In this document: in pieces, positions 32,660-44,835 of the stretch
How positions within the stretch are numbered: the first letter of the stretch is position 1
How the letters are laid out: each line of letters opens with the position of its first letter
Source: Elmis aenea
Lineage: Eukaryota; Arthropoda; Insecta; Coleoptera; Elmidae
Length of the DNA: 64,000 nucleotides
Assembly (NCBI GenBank): GCA_947652605.1
Contig: OX393576.1
Location: 58,194,966-58,258,965 of the forward strand
Direction of reading: 5' to 3'
Program-made: the position numbers and the translations under genes
The notes under the pieces: model-generated
Databases searched by the model: none
What the model was told of the DNA's origin: nothing
What the model saw: only the letters and a program-made list of their open reading frames with translations

Positions 32660-33557
32660 CGTTATCCATAATACAATCTTGGTTTCCGGGTTTGGAACCG
32701 CGTCTTCTATATTTAGAAGTAGTTGACGTTTCGACCATTGTGTCTTGGTCTTTTTCAAAACGACTAATAATTTGTGAGGGATGTTTGTATACTCCTGCCA
32801 GTTTGTCCTATGTATACTTTTCTGCAAGAAACGGTTACCAGCGTAAACAAATACTTCGTACCATACAAAAACATGCCACGCCAAAAGAAGGAAAAGAAAA
32901 GAAAGAATACATCGCTACGACTTACTTGCCCTACATCAGCGGAGTGACTAACAAAATATCAAAGCTTCTACAAAAACATAAAATCAAAACCGTTTTCAAC
33001 GCTCCTTTGAAGCTCTCAAATAAATTAAGAAGAACACACGACACAGGACTACACCACGCGGAAATATATAGCATACCTTGCTCCTGTGGAAAAGTATACA
33101 TAGGACAAACTGGCAGGAGTATACAAACGCGTCTCAAAGAACACGAAGGACAAACAACAAGAAAACAAGTCGATAAATCAGCGGTAGCAGAACACGCCCA
33201 GGGTACATGACACAACATCCTCTTCAGAGAAACAAAACTATTGGCCCGCGCAAACCATTTCTGGCCAAGATTATATCGAGAATCATTGGAAATCATCAAG
33301 AACCCAAACAACTACAACAGAGACACAGGCATACAACTCCCAAACATCTGGAAACCAGTCATCACAAAATCACTGAGGCAGAACAAATCCATCAAGCGGA
33401 ACGCCACGCCTCCACAAGCTGGATATATAAACCCAGCAACATCCCTCACAAATTAGTCGTTTTGAAAAAGACCAAGACACAATGGTCAAAACGTCAACTA
33501 CTTCTAAATATAGAAGACGCGGTTCCAAACCCGGAAACCAAGATTGTATTACTTTAA
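32660..33557 (+). mobile_element. Penelope-like element 3' remnant flanked by inverted terminal repeats
   Basis: The segment at 32667-32795 (with 'ccgggtttggaaccgcgtct') is the inverse of 33441-33551. Such inverted pseudo-LTRs are characteristic of Penelope-like insertions. Only the GIY-YIG endonuclease part of the coding region remains. Confidence 0.82.
32835..33456 (+). pseudogene. Penelope-like GIY-YIG endonuclease domain
   Basis: The frame reads 'TYLPYISGVTNKISKLLQKH', then 'IYSIPCSCGKVYIGQTGRSI', 'QTRLKEHE' and 'SAVAEHAQGT'. A TGA at 33208 interrupts it, and the same frame resumes with 'LLARANHFWPRLYRESLEII', ending at 33456. The Y-I-P...V-Y-I-G core and R-L-K-E-H segment are the GIY-YIG nuclease fused to reverse transcriptase in Penelope-like elements. 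The upstream reverse transcriptase is absent (5' truncation). The single stop suggests recent inactivation. Confidence 0.85.
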
Positions 33558-34186
33558 ATTGCTTTTATTTTATGTTCATCACTGTCTGCTTTTTATTTAT
33601 ATTTAATAAGCCTTCACTCTATTCCCGCTGCACCAGATAAACACTAACAAATAAACGTGTACACTAGCTAATTCTATTAATTATAAATTCAAAGTTGTAG
33701 ATTCAAACAGAAGTTATGACAGTTATCCTAGCGGGATGTAACTAGAATGATCAACATGTCCTGATCCTTTACAGAAGCGACGAAATCATAACATTAACTA
33801 CAAAACCACAGCACATCCAACTAGCAAATTAATAGTAAAATGAAAGGTCACATCAAAACGTTTGTTAAATCTAGTATCAGTATATTATATAATTTTAAAT
33901 TTTTTATGAATTTTATGGATTTGCTTGATTGTCCACAAAACAAAACTTACTTATATCTTTAGTTTTTTGGGAAACCTTATAAAACAATATTCCCTCGTAT
34001 TTTATAAGCTAATTAATGTTTATATACCTTAAGCTTTTGTAAACAATGTGAGTGTTTAATTATCGTACTGCGGCCACAAATTTAAAAGTTTTTTAAGCCA
34101 GTTTCGTTTCCAAGCAACGTACATCTTCCGAATGCAACAAATGCTGCATAACTGAAACGTGGTATCCAAAATATGTCTCTTTTAAC
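33558..34186. other. No recognised gene
   Basis: AT-rich sequence without recognisable features. Confidence 0.6.
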
Positions 34187-36142
34187 CAGGGCCTAAAAAC
34201 GAAAAATATTTCATTCGTTTTTAATCGGAACCGTTCTTCACGTTCCCACCCATAAAATTTTGTTTTCGTTTTCGTGAACCGAAAGTTAAGACTTCAAAGC
34301 AGGGAATTTTCTAAAGAACAATCGCCGTTTTTTTTTCTTTTTTTTTAAATCTACGATTGTAGAGTTCTGAAATATTAAAACTGGTCTATGAGAAACCAAC
34401 CATTAACTTATTTCTCAGATCTTAGAACTAAAAACTTAAATTCTAAAGTTCATCCATTGGTGTCTTTAAGTTTCTGCTAATATGCACACGGCACTATAAT
34501 TTTCGCACTGTACTCTGCTTTTTGAACACTTAAACTAACTCATGTGGCTTTGTTCTCTTCAGTCTTCTGTGCAGGCCATTTACATCGAAAAGTTGGATTG
34601 CCTCGATGTTAATGTGCTGATTTAGTCTCGCCTCGTGTTTAGCTGCACATCTTCTTATTTCGCTGGCCACATCGCGATGAATGTCACAGTAGCGTACGTA
34701 CCATGGTGCATTGACGATGTTACGCAACACTTTATTTTGAAATTTTTGTATTCTACTAATATGACACTGTTTAGCACAACCTCATCGTTGTATACCATAC
34801 GCCCAGACTGGTTTCAAGATCTTATTATGTATTAGAAGTATTACTTTGTTTAGACCCAACTCTGTTCTTTTTTTTTACGTGTTCCTTCCATTTTAGTTTA
34901 GGGCGTAGTGTTATTCCTAAATATTTTGCAGTATTTTCGTAAGCAACAGTATTACCATTTATATTGATGGATAACGGATTATTTATGTTTTTGTTCGTAA
35001 AATTAATGTGAGTAGATTTTACCTCGTTTAATTTTATCTTCCATTCCCTGGTCCAATTGAATATCTGATTACTGGATTGCTAAAGTTTATTTGTCATGGC
35101 TTCTATGTCTTTATCAACTGACAGGATTGCAGTGTCATCTGCGAACGTGGCAATAGTCACAGTTTTTAATTCTGGCAGATCAGCTGTATAGAACAAATAG
35201 AAGATCGGCCCAAGGACGCTGCCCTGCGGTACTCCAGCTCTGATTTCCTTGATTTCCGAATACTCATCTTCTTGTTTTATTCTAATTAATCGCCAAATGT
35301 CAAAAAAAACTGTGTTGGCAATCCTATTAATACGATGAAACCCCAATAATTCGAATAATCGATTATTCAGATTATAAATGCTTCCTATGTATCAATATGA
35401 AATCAGCATAGTTCGCTTTTAAATAAAATAGAATTTAGCATGATTATTTTGTATTTTGGTAACAAATATTAGATATAAAATGTTTGTGATGAATTGTAAA
35501 GTCCATTTACATTTTTGTTTCTGTTTCTTAGCAATCGTTGGGCTCCCGCAAAATTGTAAACTGCGATATGTTCGGTTTTGATCATTATGGACGGTATAAT
35601 TTAGACTAGCAAATCGCCATATTAAATTTACCAAATTGTTAAACACATTTAACATTATGACCAAATAAATTTTGTGAATTTTTGGTAGTATAACACCAGT
35701 CAGATGCAAAAACACAACTAGTTTGTTAAACCATTGATCAACAACGTCAACTGTTATATTTTTAAACTGTTAAAAATTACGCCATTATTACGCGCCCTTT
35801 TGTTGTCCAAGCGAGTGTATATTATTTATTGATGATCCAATCAACAAATCAGAAAGAGAGAATATCTGTACCATTACTTGTGTTAAACGAAATTGCAAGT
35901 ATTAGCAATAAAGTTGTTAATACATAATGTATATGGAAAAAAGTAAGGCTCACTCATTTCAAGTGATATATTTTACTCAAGATAGACGGTAAATTCGCGT
36001 TTGTGTACGATGAATAAGGGAATTATGTATTTTGTTTTAGTTTTCATTCTTGAACGAAAAATAATAATTTCGTTTTCTTTCTTATAAAAATTTCAGTTAA
36101 TTTCGTTTATCCTTTTCGTTTTCGTTCCGTTTTCAGTCCCTG
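34187..36142. mobile_element. Probable hAT element containing a Jockey fragment
   Basis: Left end 'cagggcctaaaaacg' and right inverse 'cgttttcagtccctg'. Flanks 'cttttaac' and 'cttacaac' match at 6 of 8 positions. Both termini are rich in 'cgttttcgtt' repeats. The only coding trace inside is a minus-strand Jockey fragment. Confidence 0.6.
34524..35346 (-). pseudogene. Jockey-clade LINE reverse transcriptase fragment 2
   Basis: Minus-strand reading includes 'EIRAGVPQGSVLGPIFYLFY' and 'VTIATFADDTAILSVDKD' with an intact FADD box. A TAG at about 35080 follows, then 'INFTNKNINNPLSINGN', 'YLGITLRPKLKWKEH', 'FQNKVLRNIVNAPWYVRYCD' and 'RLKRTKPHELV' at the C-terminus. Related to fragments at 23461, 42000 and 63535. 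It is 5'-truncated and has stops. Confidence 0.85.
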
Positions 36143-36836
36143 CTTACAACACAGCTAAAAGGTCGGCTTACAAACCCCAAAACAACCAGCTCCAACGGAA
36201 AATAAAAGCAGAAGTTTATAATTTAGAGTTTAAAATAAAACCCAAAAGAATTTTGCATAAGACAATTACTTGGCAATATTCAAATAAAACAGGTTTTTTG
36301 TTTTAGGACTAAAACGATGTCTTTAATTATTGGTTTAGCAAACGTTTTGTCTCTGCTGCAAGCAATATCTTAGTATTGGGTTAAGGGTACCGTAAACAAG
36401 TGAGCACCCTGTAGACATATCTTGCATCAGGGGCAACACGTCAATTTTTTCGCTCGCATACTCAGATTCATTTTTGGTCCTCGGTTTTGGGCAGTCTTTT
36501 GAAAAGCATAATAGTACATTAAAACACTAGTTTTGGCGCACGAGTCCAAGTTTTCAAAAAACGAGTGCCCCAAAAGCCTTATGACACGTGTTTTATACTA
36601 TTTTTTCTGACTTTTTATGACTTTCAAAATAAAATATTTACATTACATCAAACATATATACATTTAGGGGATTTTGTATGCCTGATGTAATGGTTGGTCA
36701 CCCTACCCGAGAAACAGTCAGAAACAGTGACTGACAGTTACTTTTAACTTTTCTATACTCTTAAATGTAAAATGATAACAAACTAAAGTGGTTATTATGT
36801 ACTACTTAAAGAAAATGAAGCTAGTATATGAATCAT
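36143..36836. other. No recognised gene
   Basis: AT-rich sequence without recognisable coding. Confidence 0.6.
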
Positions 36837-36840
36837 TTAA

Positions 36841-38160
36841 CCCTGGAGTAGTCGCGCGATGTCGAAAAGACAGCGCGCTTTTTATTTTAACCCCGAAAAC
36901 GTGTTTTCACACTTGCTACCACCCCGTGCTTCCGTGCAACCTAAGATAAATATGTGATAAAACGATTGAACCTATATTTGTCCTAATAAATCACGCCTAC
37001 ATTAAATAATTTGCTGATTACTACTACTCAACGCAGACGTCGAATCGACAGCGCGCGCCCGTATGTTGAATAGACATCGCGCGAGCAGTTTTGGTTATTG
37101 GTTTTTGACAGTATACGTCGAATCGACTTCGCGCGCCTACTTGTGTTTGTCAAAACTATTATAATTTTTTCCAAAAATGAGTGCTTTTAGATTAAATGAC
37201 GCTAAAATAACTTTTGGCTGAAGTCGACGACACTCAAATAGATTTAGCACAAAACTATAAGCTGTCCATTGTTGGTACAATTCGATCAAATAAAGAAGAA
37301 ATTCCCCTTCCTTCATCACTACAAAAGGCAAGCCTGAATATTACAGCATTTTTGGCATTTTTGATGTCGGAATATTAATTTCTTATGTACCAAAAAAATA
37401 TATATCTCAAAGTTGTTTCGCTTTCTACAGATCAGCTGAAATTGATGAAAGCTCAGATCCATCGATCATAACATTTTAAAATCAAACGGGGTGTTGATGA
37501 AGTGGACAAAAAAGCATCCTTATACAGTATGTCAAGAAGTGTAACCATTGGCCGCTGAACGTATTCTTTCAGTTTCTGGAAATCTTTGCCATAAACGCCA
37601 TAGTAATTTTGAAAACAAATAATGTTGCCATAAAAAGTCTACGATTGTTCCAGAGAGAGTTTGGTAGGGAACTAATAAAAAAATATATGGAGAAAAGAAC
37701 AAACAATTCCAGTTTGCCAAGAGGACTTAAAAGGAAACTAATCAAATACATTGGTAATGATGAAAATACGGTACCGAATACTTCAGCTGAAGATAACCCA
37801 AAAAGGTTCATGCAAGATATGCCCATTTTACAAAAAAATAAACTCAAAAACTCGTTGCGTATCCTGCGACAAAAATATTTGTTGAGACCACACAAAATTT
37901 ATTTGCAGTGAGTGCTATGATGGGGTCAATACGTCAGACACAGAATGAATGAGTGAATTAATATTACAACGGTCGTTTTGATTAATTATTATGATAAAAT
38001 TATTTTTTTAAGGATTGGAAATTGTTTAAGTGTATGTTGTTTAAAAATAAATGTCAATAACTTTTGTATTTTTAATTTTTATATCGCTTTTAACATCAAT
38101 ATGTCTAAAAGACGTCGCGCGACTAGATTTGTTACAACAGGGTGCGCGCCTACTCCAAGG
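36841..38160 (+). mobile_element. piggyBac element with repeated subterminal motifs
   Basis: Ends 'ccctggagtagtcgcgcg' and inverse 'gcgcgcctactccaagg' are flanked by TTAA (36837-36840, 38161-38164), the piggyBac target signature. The left end holds at least four copies of a motif like 'gtcgaatcgacagcgcgc' (about 36862, 37037, 37067, 37113), and the right end has one (38102-38122). Confidence 0.9.
37178..37960 (+). pseudogene. piggyBac transposase pseudogene
   Basis: An N-terminal start 'MSAFRLNDAKITF' (37178) is followed by a jump to C-terminal sequence: 'TIRSNKEEIPLPSS' (about 37280), 'RGVDEVDKKASLYSMSRSV' (37485) and 'RLFQREFGRELIKKYMEKR' (37640-37696). Of the terminal Cys/His zinc-binding tail, 'LRPHKIYLQ' remains, but several Cys are replaced (for example 'RFMQDMPIL'). 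Most of the catalytic DDD core is deleted and there are frameshifts. piggyBac transposases are about 550-600 aa, so this is an internal deletion derivative. Confidence 0.82.
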
Positions 38161-38164
38161 TTAA

Positions 38165-39184
38165 AAACATTGAGTTTAGATCAGACACACCAATACAATA
38201 AGTGACGACGAGTTTGACAGTAGCATTCGTTGTGCCAACCGTAAATATAAAACAATGCGTATCGAAACAGACCTCCTTATGACAAGCATTTGCGTGTTCT
38301 AAAGAGTACTTTAGAGTCGCAAAATAGAAAAAGTATTTTTACCTAATTAAAAAACATGGCCAGATCACTTTTCCAAACATTAATTTATAGAACTTTAATT
38401 ATTTTGGCAGTATAACAATATTCTTTTCAACTAGGGTTCTATTAATTAAATATGCATATTTTATTTCACAGCACGTTTGATAATTCAAAACATTTCCACA
38501 TAGTTCTACAACGCTTCTATTTCATGTATTTTATTTAGTTTACTCTGTTTTGTACAATTAAAACCAATTTGCAAATATTTCATTGCAAAAGTTTCATCTC
38601 TCAACTTGTTTTTGTCATGTCACGGTATTGTGCGAATCCCTAGGCTCTTTAAAATTACTAGTAAATGTAATTGAAAATACTGGGTAGCCAATTACATATA
38701 TGCGCTGGCCAATGCAGCAATGCGCGATTACAACAAATTCAATTAAACGTAATGGCGCAACGCGATACAGCAAAACGAGAGAAAAACGCATAAACGAAAT
38801 TAAATCTCATCGATTTCTCAGCCATCCATCTCAAAATATTCAAATTCCGGAGTCAAACTTGCTATACAAGCAAAATAGATTTAATGATTACGTTTCTGGG
38901 AGATACTAATTTCACCGGACGTCGGCCAAGACGTTTAAAGACCCTTCCGTTGAACCCTCCGTTTAGGTTGGATTTGTACACCGACTAACTTACACAGAAC
39001 TAACTACATCTCTAAAGCATTGTCAACACGTTGATTACTGCAACTACTGCAAGATACGTCAATAGACTGATTCAATCTTTACGTTTTGCATCTCAGCTTT
39101 TTTCATGTATTTGCTGAAGCGTTGAGAAAATCATCTTCTTACACTTTCACTTTACCCTAAGTTAAAAATTTAACAAGTTAACTA
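38165..39184. other. No recognised gene
   Basis: AT-rich. A 69-codon ORF at 38700 has no recognisable domain and no conserved counterpart. Confidence 0.6.
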
Positions 39185-39851
39185 CGAGGCTCGTCCACAA
39201 AGTAAGTTTCCCTGGGGCCGTTTATAGAAACAAAACACAATTTCATGGAGATTTTTATTGCAACAGATACAGCAAGTGTTCAGCTATTTTTCAACATATT
39301 CGCCACCGGAATTGAGACATTTGTCATACCGTGGGACCAACTTTTGAATATCTGTGTCGTAGAAGTCTGCCGCCGGCAATTGGAACCACTGTGTGACAAC
39401 CATCTCCGCCTCTCTGTCATTCTCAAAACGCTGACGCTGACCGGACAGGAATTTCTTGAGGTAGCAAAAGATGGAATTCACTGGGAGCGAGGTCAGAACT
39501 ATAGCTCCCAGCGGAACTCCTGCAGCAGACTTGCTGTCCGTCGAGCCGTGTGCGGCCTAGCGTTATCGTGCAGGAAGACAATACCGGCACTAAGCATCCC
39601 GCGCCGCTTGTTCTGAATGGCCCGTCGCAATTTCTTCAGTGTTTCGCAGCAACGTTCAGCATTCACCATCTCACCTCTGGTCAGGAAGTTGATGTGGAGA
39701 ACGGGAGCTGTCGGCGGGAGCTGGAATAAGAGCCTCCATCTTCAACAGTTGCAACGATGCTGCTGTGAGAACGTACGCGCAGTCGCTTCGCGCAATATAA
39801 GGTTTACTAGCTGTGGGACGAGTGGGAAACTTACTTTGTGGACGTGCCTCG
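39185..39851 (-). mobile_element. Internally deleted mariner
   Basis: Ends 'cgaggctcgtccacaaagta' and inverse 'tactttgtggacgtgcctcg', with TA flanks (39183-39184, 39852-39853). It is GC-richer than its surroundings, suggesting a younger or horizontally acquired element. The transposase is partial. Confidence 0.88.
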
Positions 39852-39871
39852 TAAATGATATTTATTGCCAA
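39284..39871 (-). pseudogene. Mariner transposase pseudogene (internal deletion)
   Basis: The minus strand contains an N-terminal remnant ending around 39670. After a deletion come 'VFLHDNARPHTARRTASLL' with the second catalytic Asp, and the C-terminal part 'FLSGQRQRFENDREAEMVV' to 'VPRYDKCLNSGGEYVEK'. The frame shifts once and the segment around the third catalytic Asp is altered. Full-length mariner transposases are about 340 aa; this holds about half. Confidence 0.82.
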
Positions 39872-40400
39872 GAGCTGGTTGCAACTTGAGACGTAAATTA
39901 GTCCTTAAAAACGTTATTTACCAAGTCACCAATAAAGAACAGCGCAATAATAACAATAATAACACTGCAACATAAAGCTTACAATAGCTTTTTACTAAAG
40001 AGCTACAATTAATTATACATGCTACAATGTAAGATTAAGAAGCTTTATGCAAACATTTTTAAAGGAAACAATGCAGAAAGGTAATAAATGCATCTTAGCA
40101 TGCATTTAAAATGCTGGAATTATCATTTCCTCTTTGCATCTTTTCATTTTATCTTTTTCAAAGCGCGTTGAATAAAATTTATTATTTTTCGTTGCATGCT
40201 CTGCAGTTTTTGCTACACTACAAAAATTAAAATTAACAAAATACGTATATTTATTTTGCGTCAGCAAGACTGTTTAATATCCAAAGCTTAACTAAAATGT
40301 TAAACATATCGAACTTCTTTAAGAAAAGCATATGTATTTCGGTCATACTACTTATTTAATAATATTTTTCAAAATAGAAACAAGGAAATGGTTTAAAATA
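39852..40400. other. No recognised gene
   Basis: AT-rich sequence before a Jockey 3' end. Confidence 0.5.
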
Positions 40401-40409
40401 GCCAAAACT

Positions 40410-41160
40410 TTTGAGTGTAAGAAAATAGCAGAAGCAGTGCTTGTATTGCTGCACAAGAATAAAATGCTCCCTATGTTATGTCTGTTTTATACTATACTAT
40501 TTTTTCGTTTCAGAAAATCGTATACGATTTTTAATACAAAAATTTCGTTCAAGAATTTAGCATGGAAAATATGAACCATTTACACTGTACTATTTTTTGG
40601 TACAAAAACTCCAATATATTTTGGTTACTTTTTAGTAACTTTTAACATATTTTGTTGGCACCTTGAGTAACCATGTTAAATGTTCAATTTGATCACAGAA
40701 CAGAAAGCGAATCATTTTCAAATTTAACGGATATTTAACGCTTGTTCCATTCTACATATTTATTCCTACAAAATAAATAATGAGGGATAACGGTAATAAG
40801 TAGTATTTAACATCGTTTGATTGTTTCAGTTAACCTAACCCACAAATGACATGTGGTCAGATACAGTTACAGTAGAATACGCATGCGCCCATGCTAAAAT
40901 TGAACGCATTTAGAGCAGGTAGTAAATTCGTACGAATTTTTCGTTCAACATTTTTAATTTCTGATTGACACCGTACTAGAAAATCGTATACGATTTTCTT
41001 AAACGAAATAATAGTATAGTATAAAACAGACTTTACAACTAGGAGACGTCAATAGTGACTCTTAGATTTTAACTTCTATAGTTTCGCACAAATAAAACTA
41101 AGTTACTTATTGTCTTAGACTAGAACGCAACAATATTTAAATTTAAACAAATTATAATAA
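40410..41160 (+). mobile_element. Jockey LINE 3' end fragment, split by a MITE
   Basis: 40430-40478 and 41033-41110 together match the 3' region of the Jockey copy at 42340-42450 ('cacaagaataaa', 'ctaggagacgtcaat', 'cttagatttttaac'-like). A 554-bp MITE separates them. No coding capacity remains. Confidence 0.7.
40479..41032. mobile_element. Harbinger-like MITE with TTA duplication
   Basis: Ends 'gtctgttttatactatacta' and inverse, with TTA at 40476-40478 and 41033-41035. The uninterrupted target 'atgttagaacagctagg' in the related LINE copy at 42389 confirms the border. Subterminal 'aaaatcgtatacgatttt' is itself a palindrome and occurs at both ends. Confidence 0.82.
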
Positions 41161-41995
41161 CAGTTTAAAAAAGCTTTACAAAATTTCAAGGAAACCAACT
41201 TGAAAATGATGTTACTTGGGGCTATAGCTGTTTAATTTTAATTCAGAATACCATTACCCAAGTTTGCCTCAGTTCATTCTACTTTAAAGCTCAAAAGTAG
41301 GCAAAATAATAATAATTAGACTTGCAATTAAATCATCCTGCACTTAATAAATGTTCATTGACCATAAATATCAGGGCAATAATATATTGATGCCCGTTCA
41401 TCCCTATAAAGCTAATATCTCTTCTTGTTGAATGCTACAGTTTCATAAGATGCTTTTAAATGGATCATAAATAAAAACAAAATTTTATGGTCCCCTAGTG
41501 AGCGACATTACAACTTTGTCGTCGCTGATACAACGTTTGCAAGTCTATATTACGACCTAGATAACAAAAAAAAATTATGAAACTAAAGTTTTAGTACGCA
41601 GTAAATCGTTTTCTCAGAAGACATACAAAAAGTTCATTTTAGTAACAAAGCTACCTCAAAAAATACGTTACCTTAAAACACAAGGATTTGGCGAATGATC
41701 AATAGAATTAGCCAAGATGCGCTTGAGGTTGGTAATTGATTTAAAACACGGTGTTATTAATTTAGAGAAGGTCATTTTGTTGTTAACGAGGATATTTTTG
41801 TGTTCTCATTTTCGATCCTGTAAAAATTCATCGTTTACGATACTAGTGTATGTATGCTATAAAGTTACTGCTTGATGTCGGCACAATAATAGGTTTATTT
41901 CAACAAGCGATTTTAAATCAATTCAGGGATACGTACCTGAACTGGTTTATTTAAAAAAATGTATTATTTATTAAAAAAACTCCGCTATGTCAGTA
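41161..41995. other. No recognised gene
   Basis: AT-rich sequence, nothing recognised. Confidence 0.6.
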
Positions 41996-41999
41996 CATA

Positions 42000-42500
42000 A
42001 TAAGCTGCTACTATACAAGCAGATATTAAAACCAATGTGGACGTGTGGTATACAACTCTGGGGTTGTATCAAAAAAAGCAACGTAAAATATAGTAAATTT
42101 TTCAAAACAAAGTATTTAGCAACATCATAGATGCATTAAAAATGACAATCTCCATAGGGACATTGAAGTAGAGTTTGTGGACAGCAAAATCCAGAAATTT
42201 GCAAGAAGTCACAAAGGAAGACTTCTGCAGCATGTGAATATCAAGGCTATCCAGCTTTTTGATAACATGAATATAGTAGGAAGACTCAAGAAAAGAAAAA
42301 ACCTTCAGTTGGTGTAATGTGACATTGATCATGTAAAAAAAGCAGTCAGTGCTTGTGTTAGTGTACAAGAATAAAGTGCACTCAATGTTAGAACAGCTAG
42401 GAGACGTCAATTAGTCTTAGATCTTAACCTCTTTAATACACTGGGAATAGAATTAAGTTACTTACTGTAACAGTATTTAAATTTATTTAAAAAAACTAAT
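42000..42500 (+). pseudogene. Jockey-clade LINE fragment 3 (C-terminus and 3' UTR)
   Basis: 'NKLLLYKQILKPMWTCGIQL' followed by 'WGC' at about 42000-42070, then frameshifted remnants of the same C-terminal module as at 34530 and 63600, ending near 42320. The 3' UTR shared with 40410-41160 follows. Confidence 0.75.
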
Positions 42501-43467
42501 AAGTTTCTCATAAAAATGCGTTTTTACTGGCAAATACAGTTTAATCCACGGCTTAAAACCGAAAAAAAAGCATTGGTTAACGGTTAAGTGCTTTTTTTAA
42601 CCGGTTTCTTGCCCTGGTTTGAACTAACTTTACGTTATGAAATAACTATCATAACTCTTAAATAAACCAGAGTAAACTGCAACGCTGTGATTTATGCTGT
42701 TTCGCAGGGCGCAGCGACCTCGACACACCATAATGCAACCAGCTTAGCTTACTAAAATAACAGCTAAATTTCGGAGCGTTAAACTTAATGCAAACATTTT
42801 AGTAACATCCAACAACCCTAAATAGAATACGTGATCCGTAAAATGGTAATCTTTAATAAGTGGGTATGCAAAATATTGCGGTCAAATTTGTGCGACACTA
42901 ATCTCACAATCTCCACACTTTGGAGACTGGATATCGTTGCTTGAACTAACTATGACCCGGCCTTTTAACATTATGCTGTAACTTCTAGTTCACTAACACT
43001 AAAGCCAAAGCGTTAAAGTGAAATTAATAACAAGGAAGTTCATTTCAGCGGACAGCTTCTTTATTGCTTCGCGAATAGATTTTCAAAAAAGGGATGATAA
43101 GCTAGCTAATAAGGTAAGTTTTTCTAAAACCATATAATTTTCAAATAGGGCACCTGGTTTCAATATCTTCTTAAATCTAGCTCCTAGAAGACTAACGAAA
43201 GCACTTTCAATTTTTCATGTAAGTATCTATCAGTATTAAAAAATTAAAATAAAAAGTTTAAGATTTTGACTTATTGAAAAAGTTTTTATAACAAAACATG
43301 TTTTGCTCCTTGGTATACTCATATCAGTTTAGGTGCCACTATGTAATTTGCATAACAATTTGTATATAAAATGTAAATAAATTACTGGTAAGCGGTTAAT
43401 TTTAGATAATCTTACACATTTTTAAAGCACAGCATTTAAACAAGAATTCAAAAACTTTATAATTTAC
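42501..43467. other. No recognised gene
   Basis: AT-rich. Contains 'aaccggtttcttgccctgg', which could be one end of a hAT-type repeat, but no partner end was found. Confidence 0.5.
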
Positions 43468-43560
43468 AGGGTGGTCCACAAATGTAGAAGGGCCACTATT
43501 GGGATCTCGTAAACGGCAAGAGCTACAAAGAAGTTTAAATTAGACAACTTGTCCCCGTTT
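43468..43560. repeat. Terminal fragment of a mariner-type MITE
   Basis: 'cagggtggtccacaaatgta' and the following 60 bases are inverse to the right end of 24869-25485. Only one end is seen here. Confidence 0.6.
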
Positions 43561-43763
43561 CTGGACCTTTTTAGTGATGCTTTAATGTTTTAAACAACAT
43601 ATTATGCAATTGAAAAAAGTCCATGTAAGGAACATTTCGTTTATCTCATTACTAGGCTATGACATAGAAGCCTCCTAAAGTCCAAGGCCCGGTACAGCTA
43701 TACTCGTAAATCCCCATTGCCGCGGGCCTGGTTCGATGAGCAAAATTTAATTCTGAAAGAGTA

Positions 43764-44393
43764 CAGGGTGGTCCAAATTCGATGGGATTGCAAGGGTATC
43801 TCGCTTAATAGTGAAGATAGAGAAACGGTTAAATTACCAAAAAAGTGCAGTTTTTTGAAACAAACTCAGAACCGTTTTCAAAATTATTCTATCATTTCCG
43901 GTTTTTGAGATATTAAAGAAAAGCTGTTTTTATGTTATATTTATAAGGTGTCATATCTCTATTATTGTTGTAACTATCGAAAAAAGATTATAAAGATTAT
44001 TGTTAGACTTTTTCATCTAGATTTTGTCTTTACTAAAAAAAAAATTAAGCTCGCCGTTAAAAAGTTATGACACAAACTTACCTATTTTTAAATTAAAGCT
44101 TTAGTTGGATATGACCTATTTCAATTCCTTATTTTTTTCCCATTCCAAATATATAAAGGTTGATGTATTGATTTATAAAAATACGCAAGTTACAGAGGTT
44201 TTTCAATTTTTTTAAAGATGAAAAACAAAAAGTAGGCTGTGAAAACAAAAAAAGAAACAAGAAAAACGGGAAATGATAGAATACATTTCACAACTGCTCT
44301 GAGTGTGTCCAAAAAAACTGCACATTTTTGGTGTCTCTATCCTGACTATTAAGCGAGATACCCATGCAATCCCATCGAATTTGGACCACCCTG
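43764..44393. mobile_element. Mariner-type MITE with about 180-bp inverted ends
   Basis: 'cagggtggtccaaattcgat' at 43764 and the exact inverse at 44393, flanked by TA (43762-43763, 44394-44395). Inverted similarity extends to 'gaatgatagaat'. The ORFs inside follow the arms and are not genes. Confidence 0.88.
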
Positions 44394-44489
44394 TACAGTA
44401 TCTGATAGTGGCAATGTGCTTGAAAAGTTGTTTAACATTGCCTAAATATGATGATAAAACCATTTAAAAAAGTAACAGACGACAGTGCA

Positions 44490-44835
44490 AAAAAACGGGC
44501 TTTTTGAGCACATGCACACAATTGTGTCACTTCCGGTTTCGCCGGAAATTACCTCAACTTTATTATTTTAAATGTAACACCCTGCATATTTTTTCATTTC
44601 TGGAAAGAAGCGATTTTGGATACAACTGCACTATTTTGGTTAATTTTTATAACCTCAAATAATTTTTGAGGCAAAATTTTATTTTTTATTGAGTGTGCCG
44701 TGACCAGTATAAATTAAATTGTATTATGTCAACAATTGTTCAAAAAACGGTTTTGTAAATTCTAAATCAAATTAAGGTTACTTTAATCGGCTTTGAAGGT
44801 TGCGGAATCGGTGTTTTGACAAAAGTCAATGTTTT
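44490..44835 (+). repeat. Dispersed repeat, left member of an inverted pair
   Basis: Inverse of 52028-52345: 'gagcacatgcacacaattgt', 'cacttccggtttcgccg' and 'gattaaagtaacct' are shared. Partial copies occur at 46480-46620 and 51655-51740. Non-coding; element type unknown. Confidence 0.8.
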
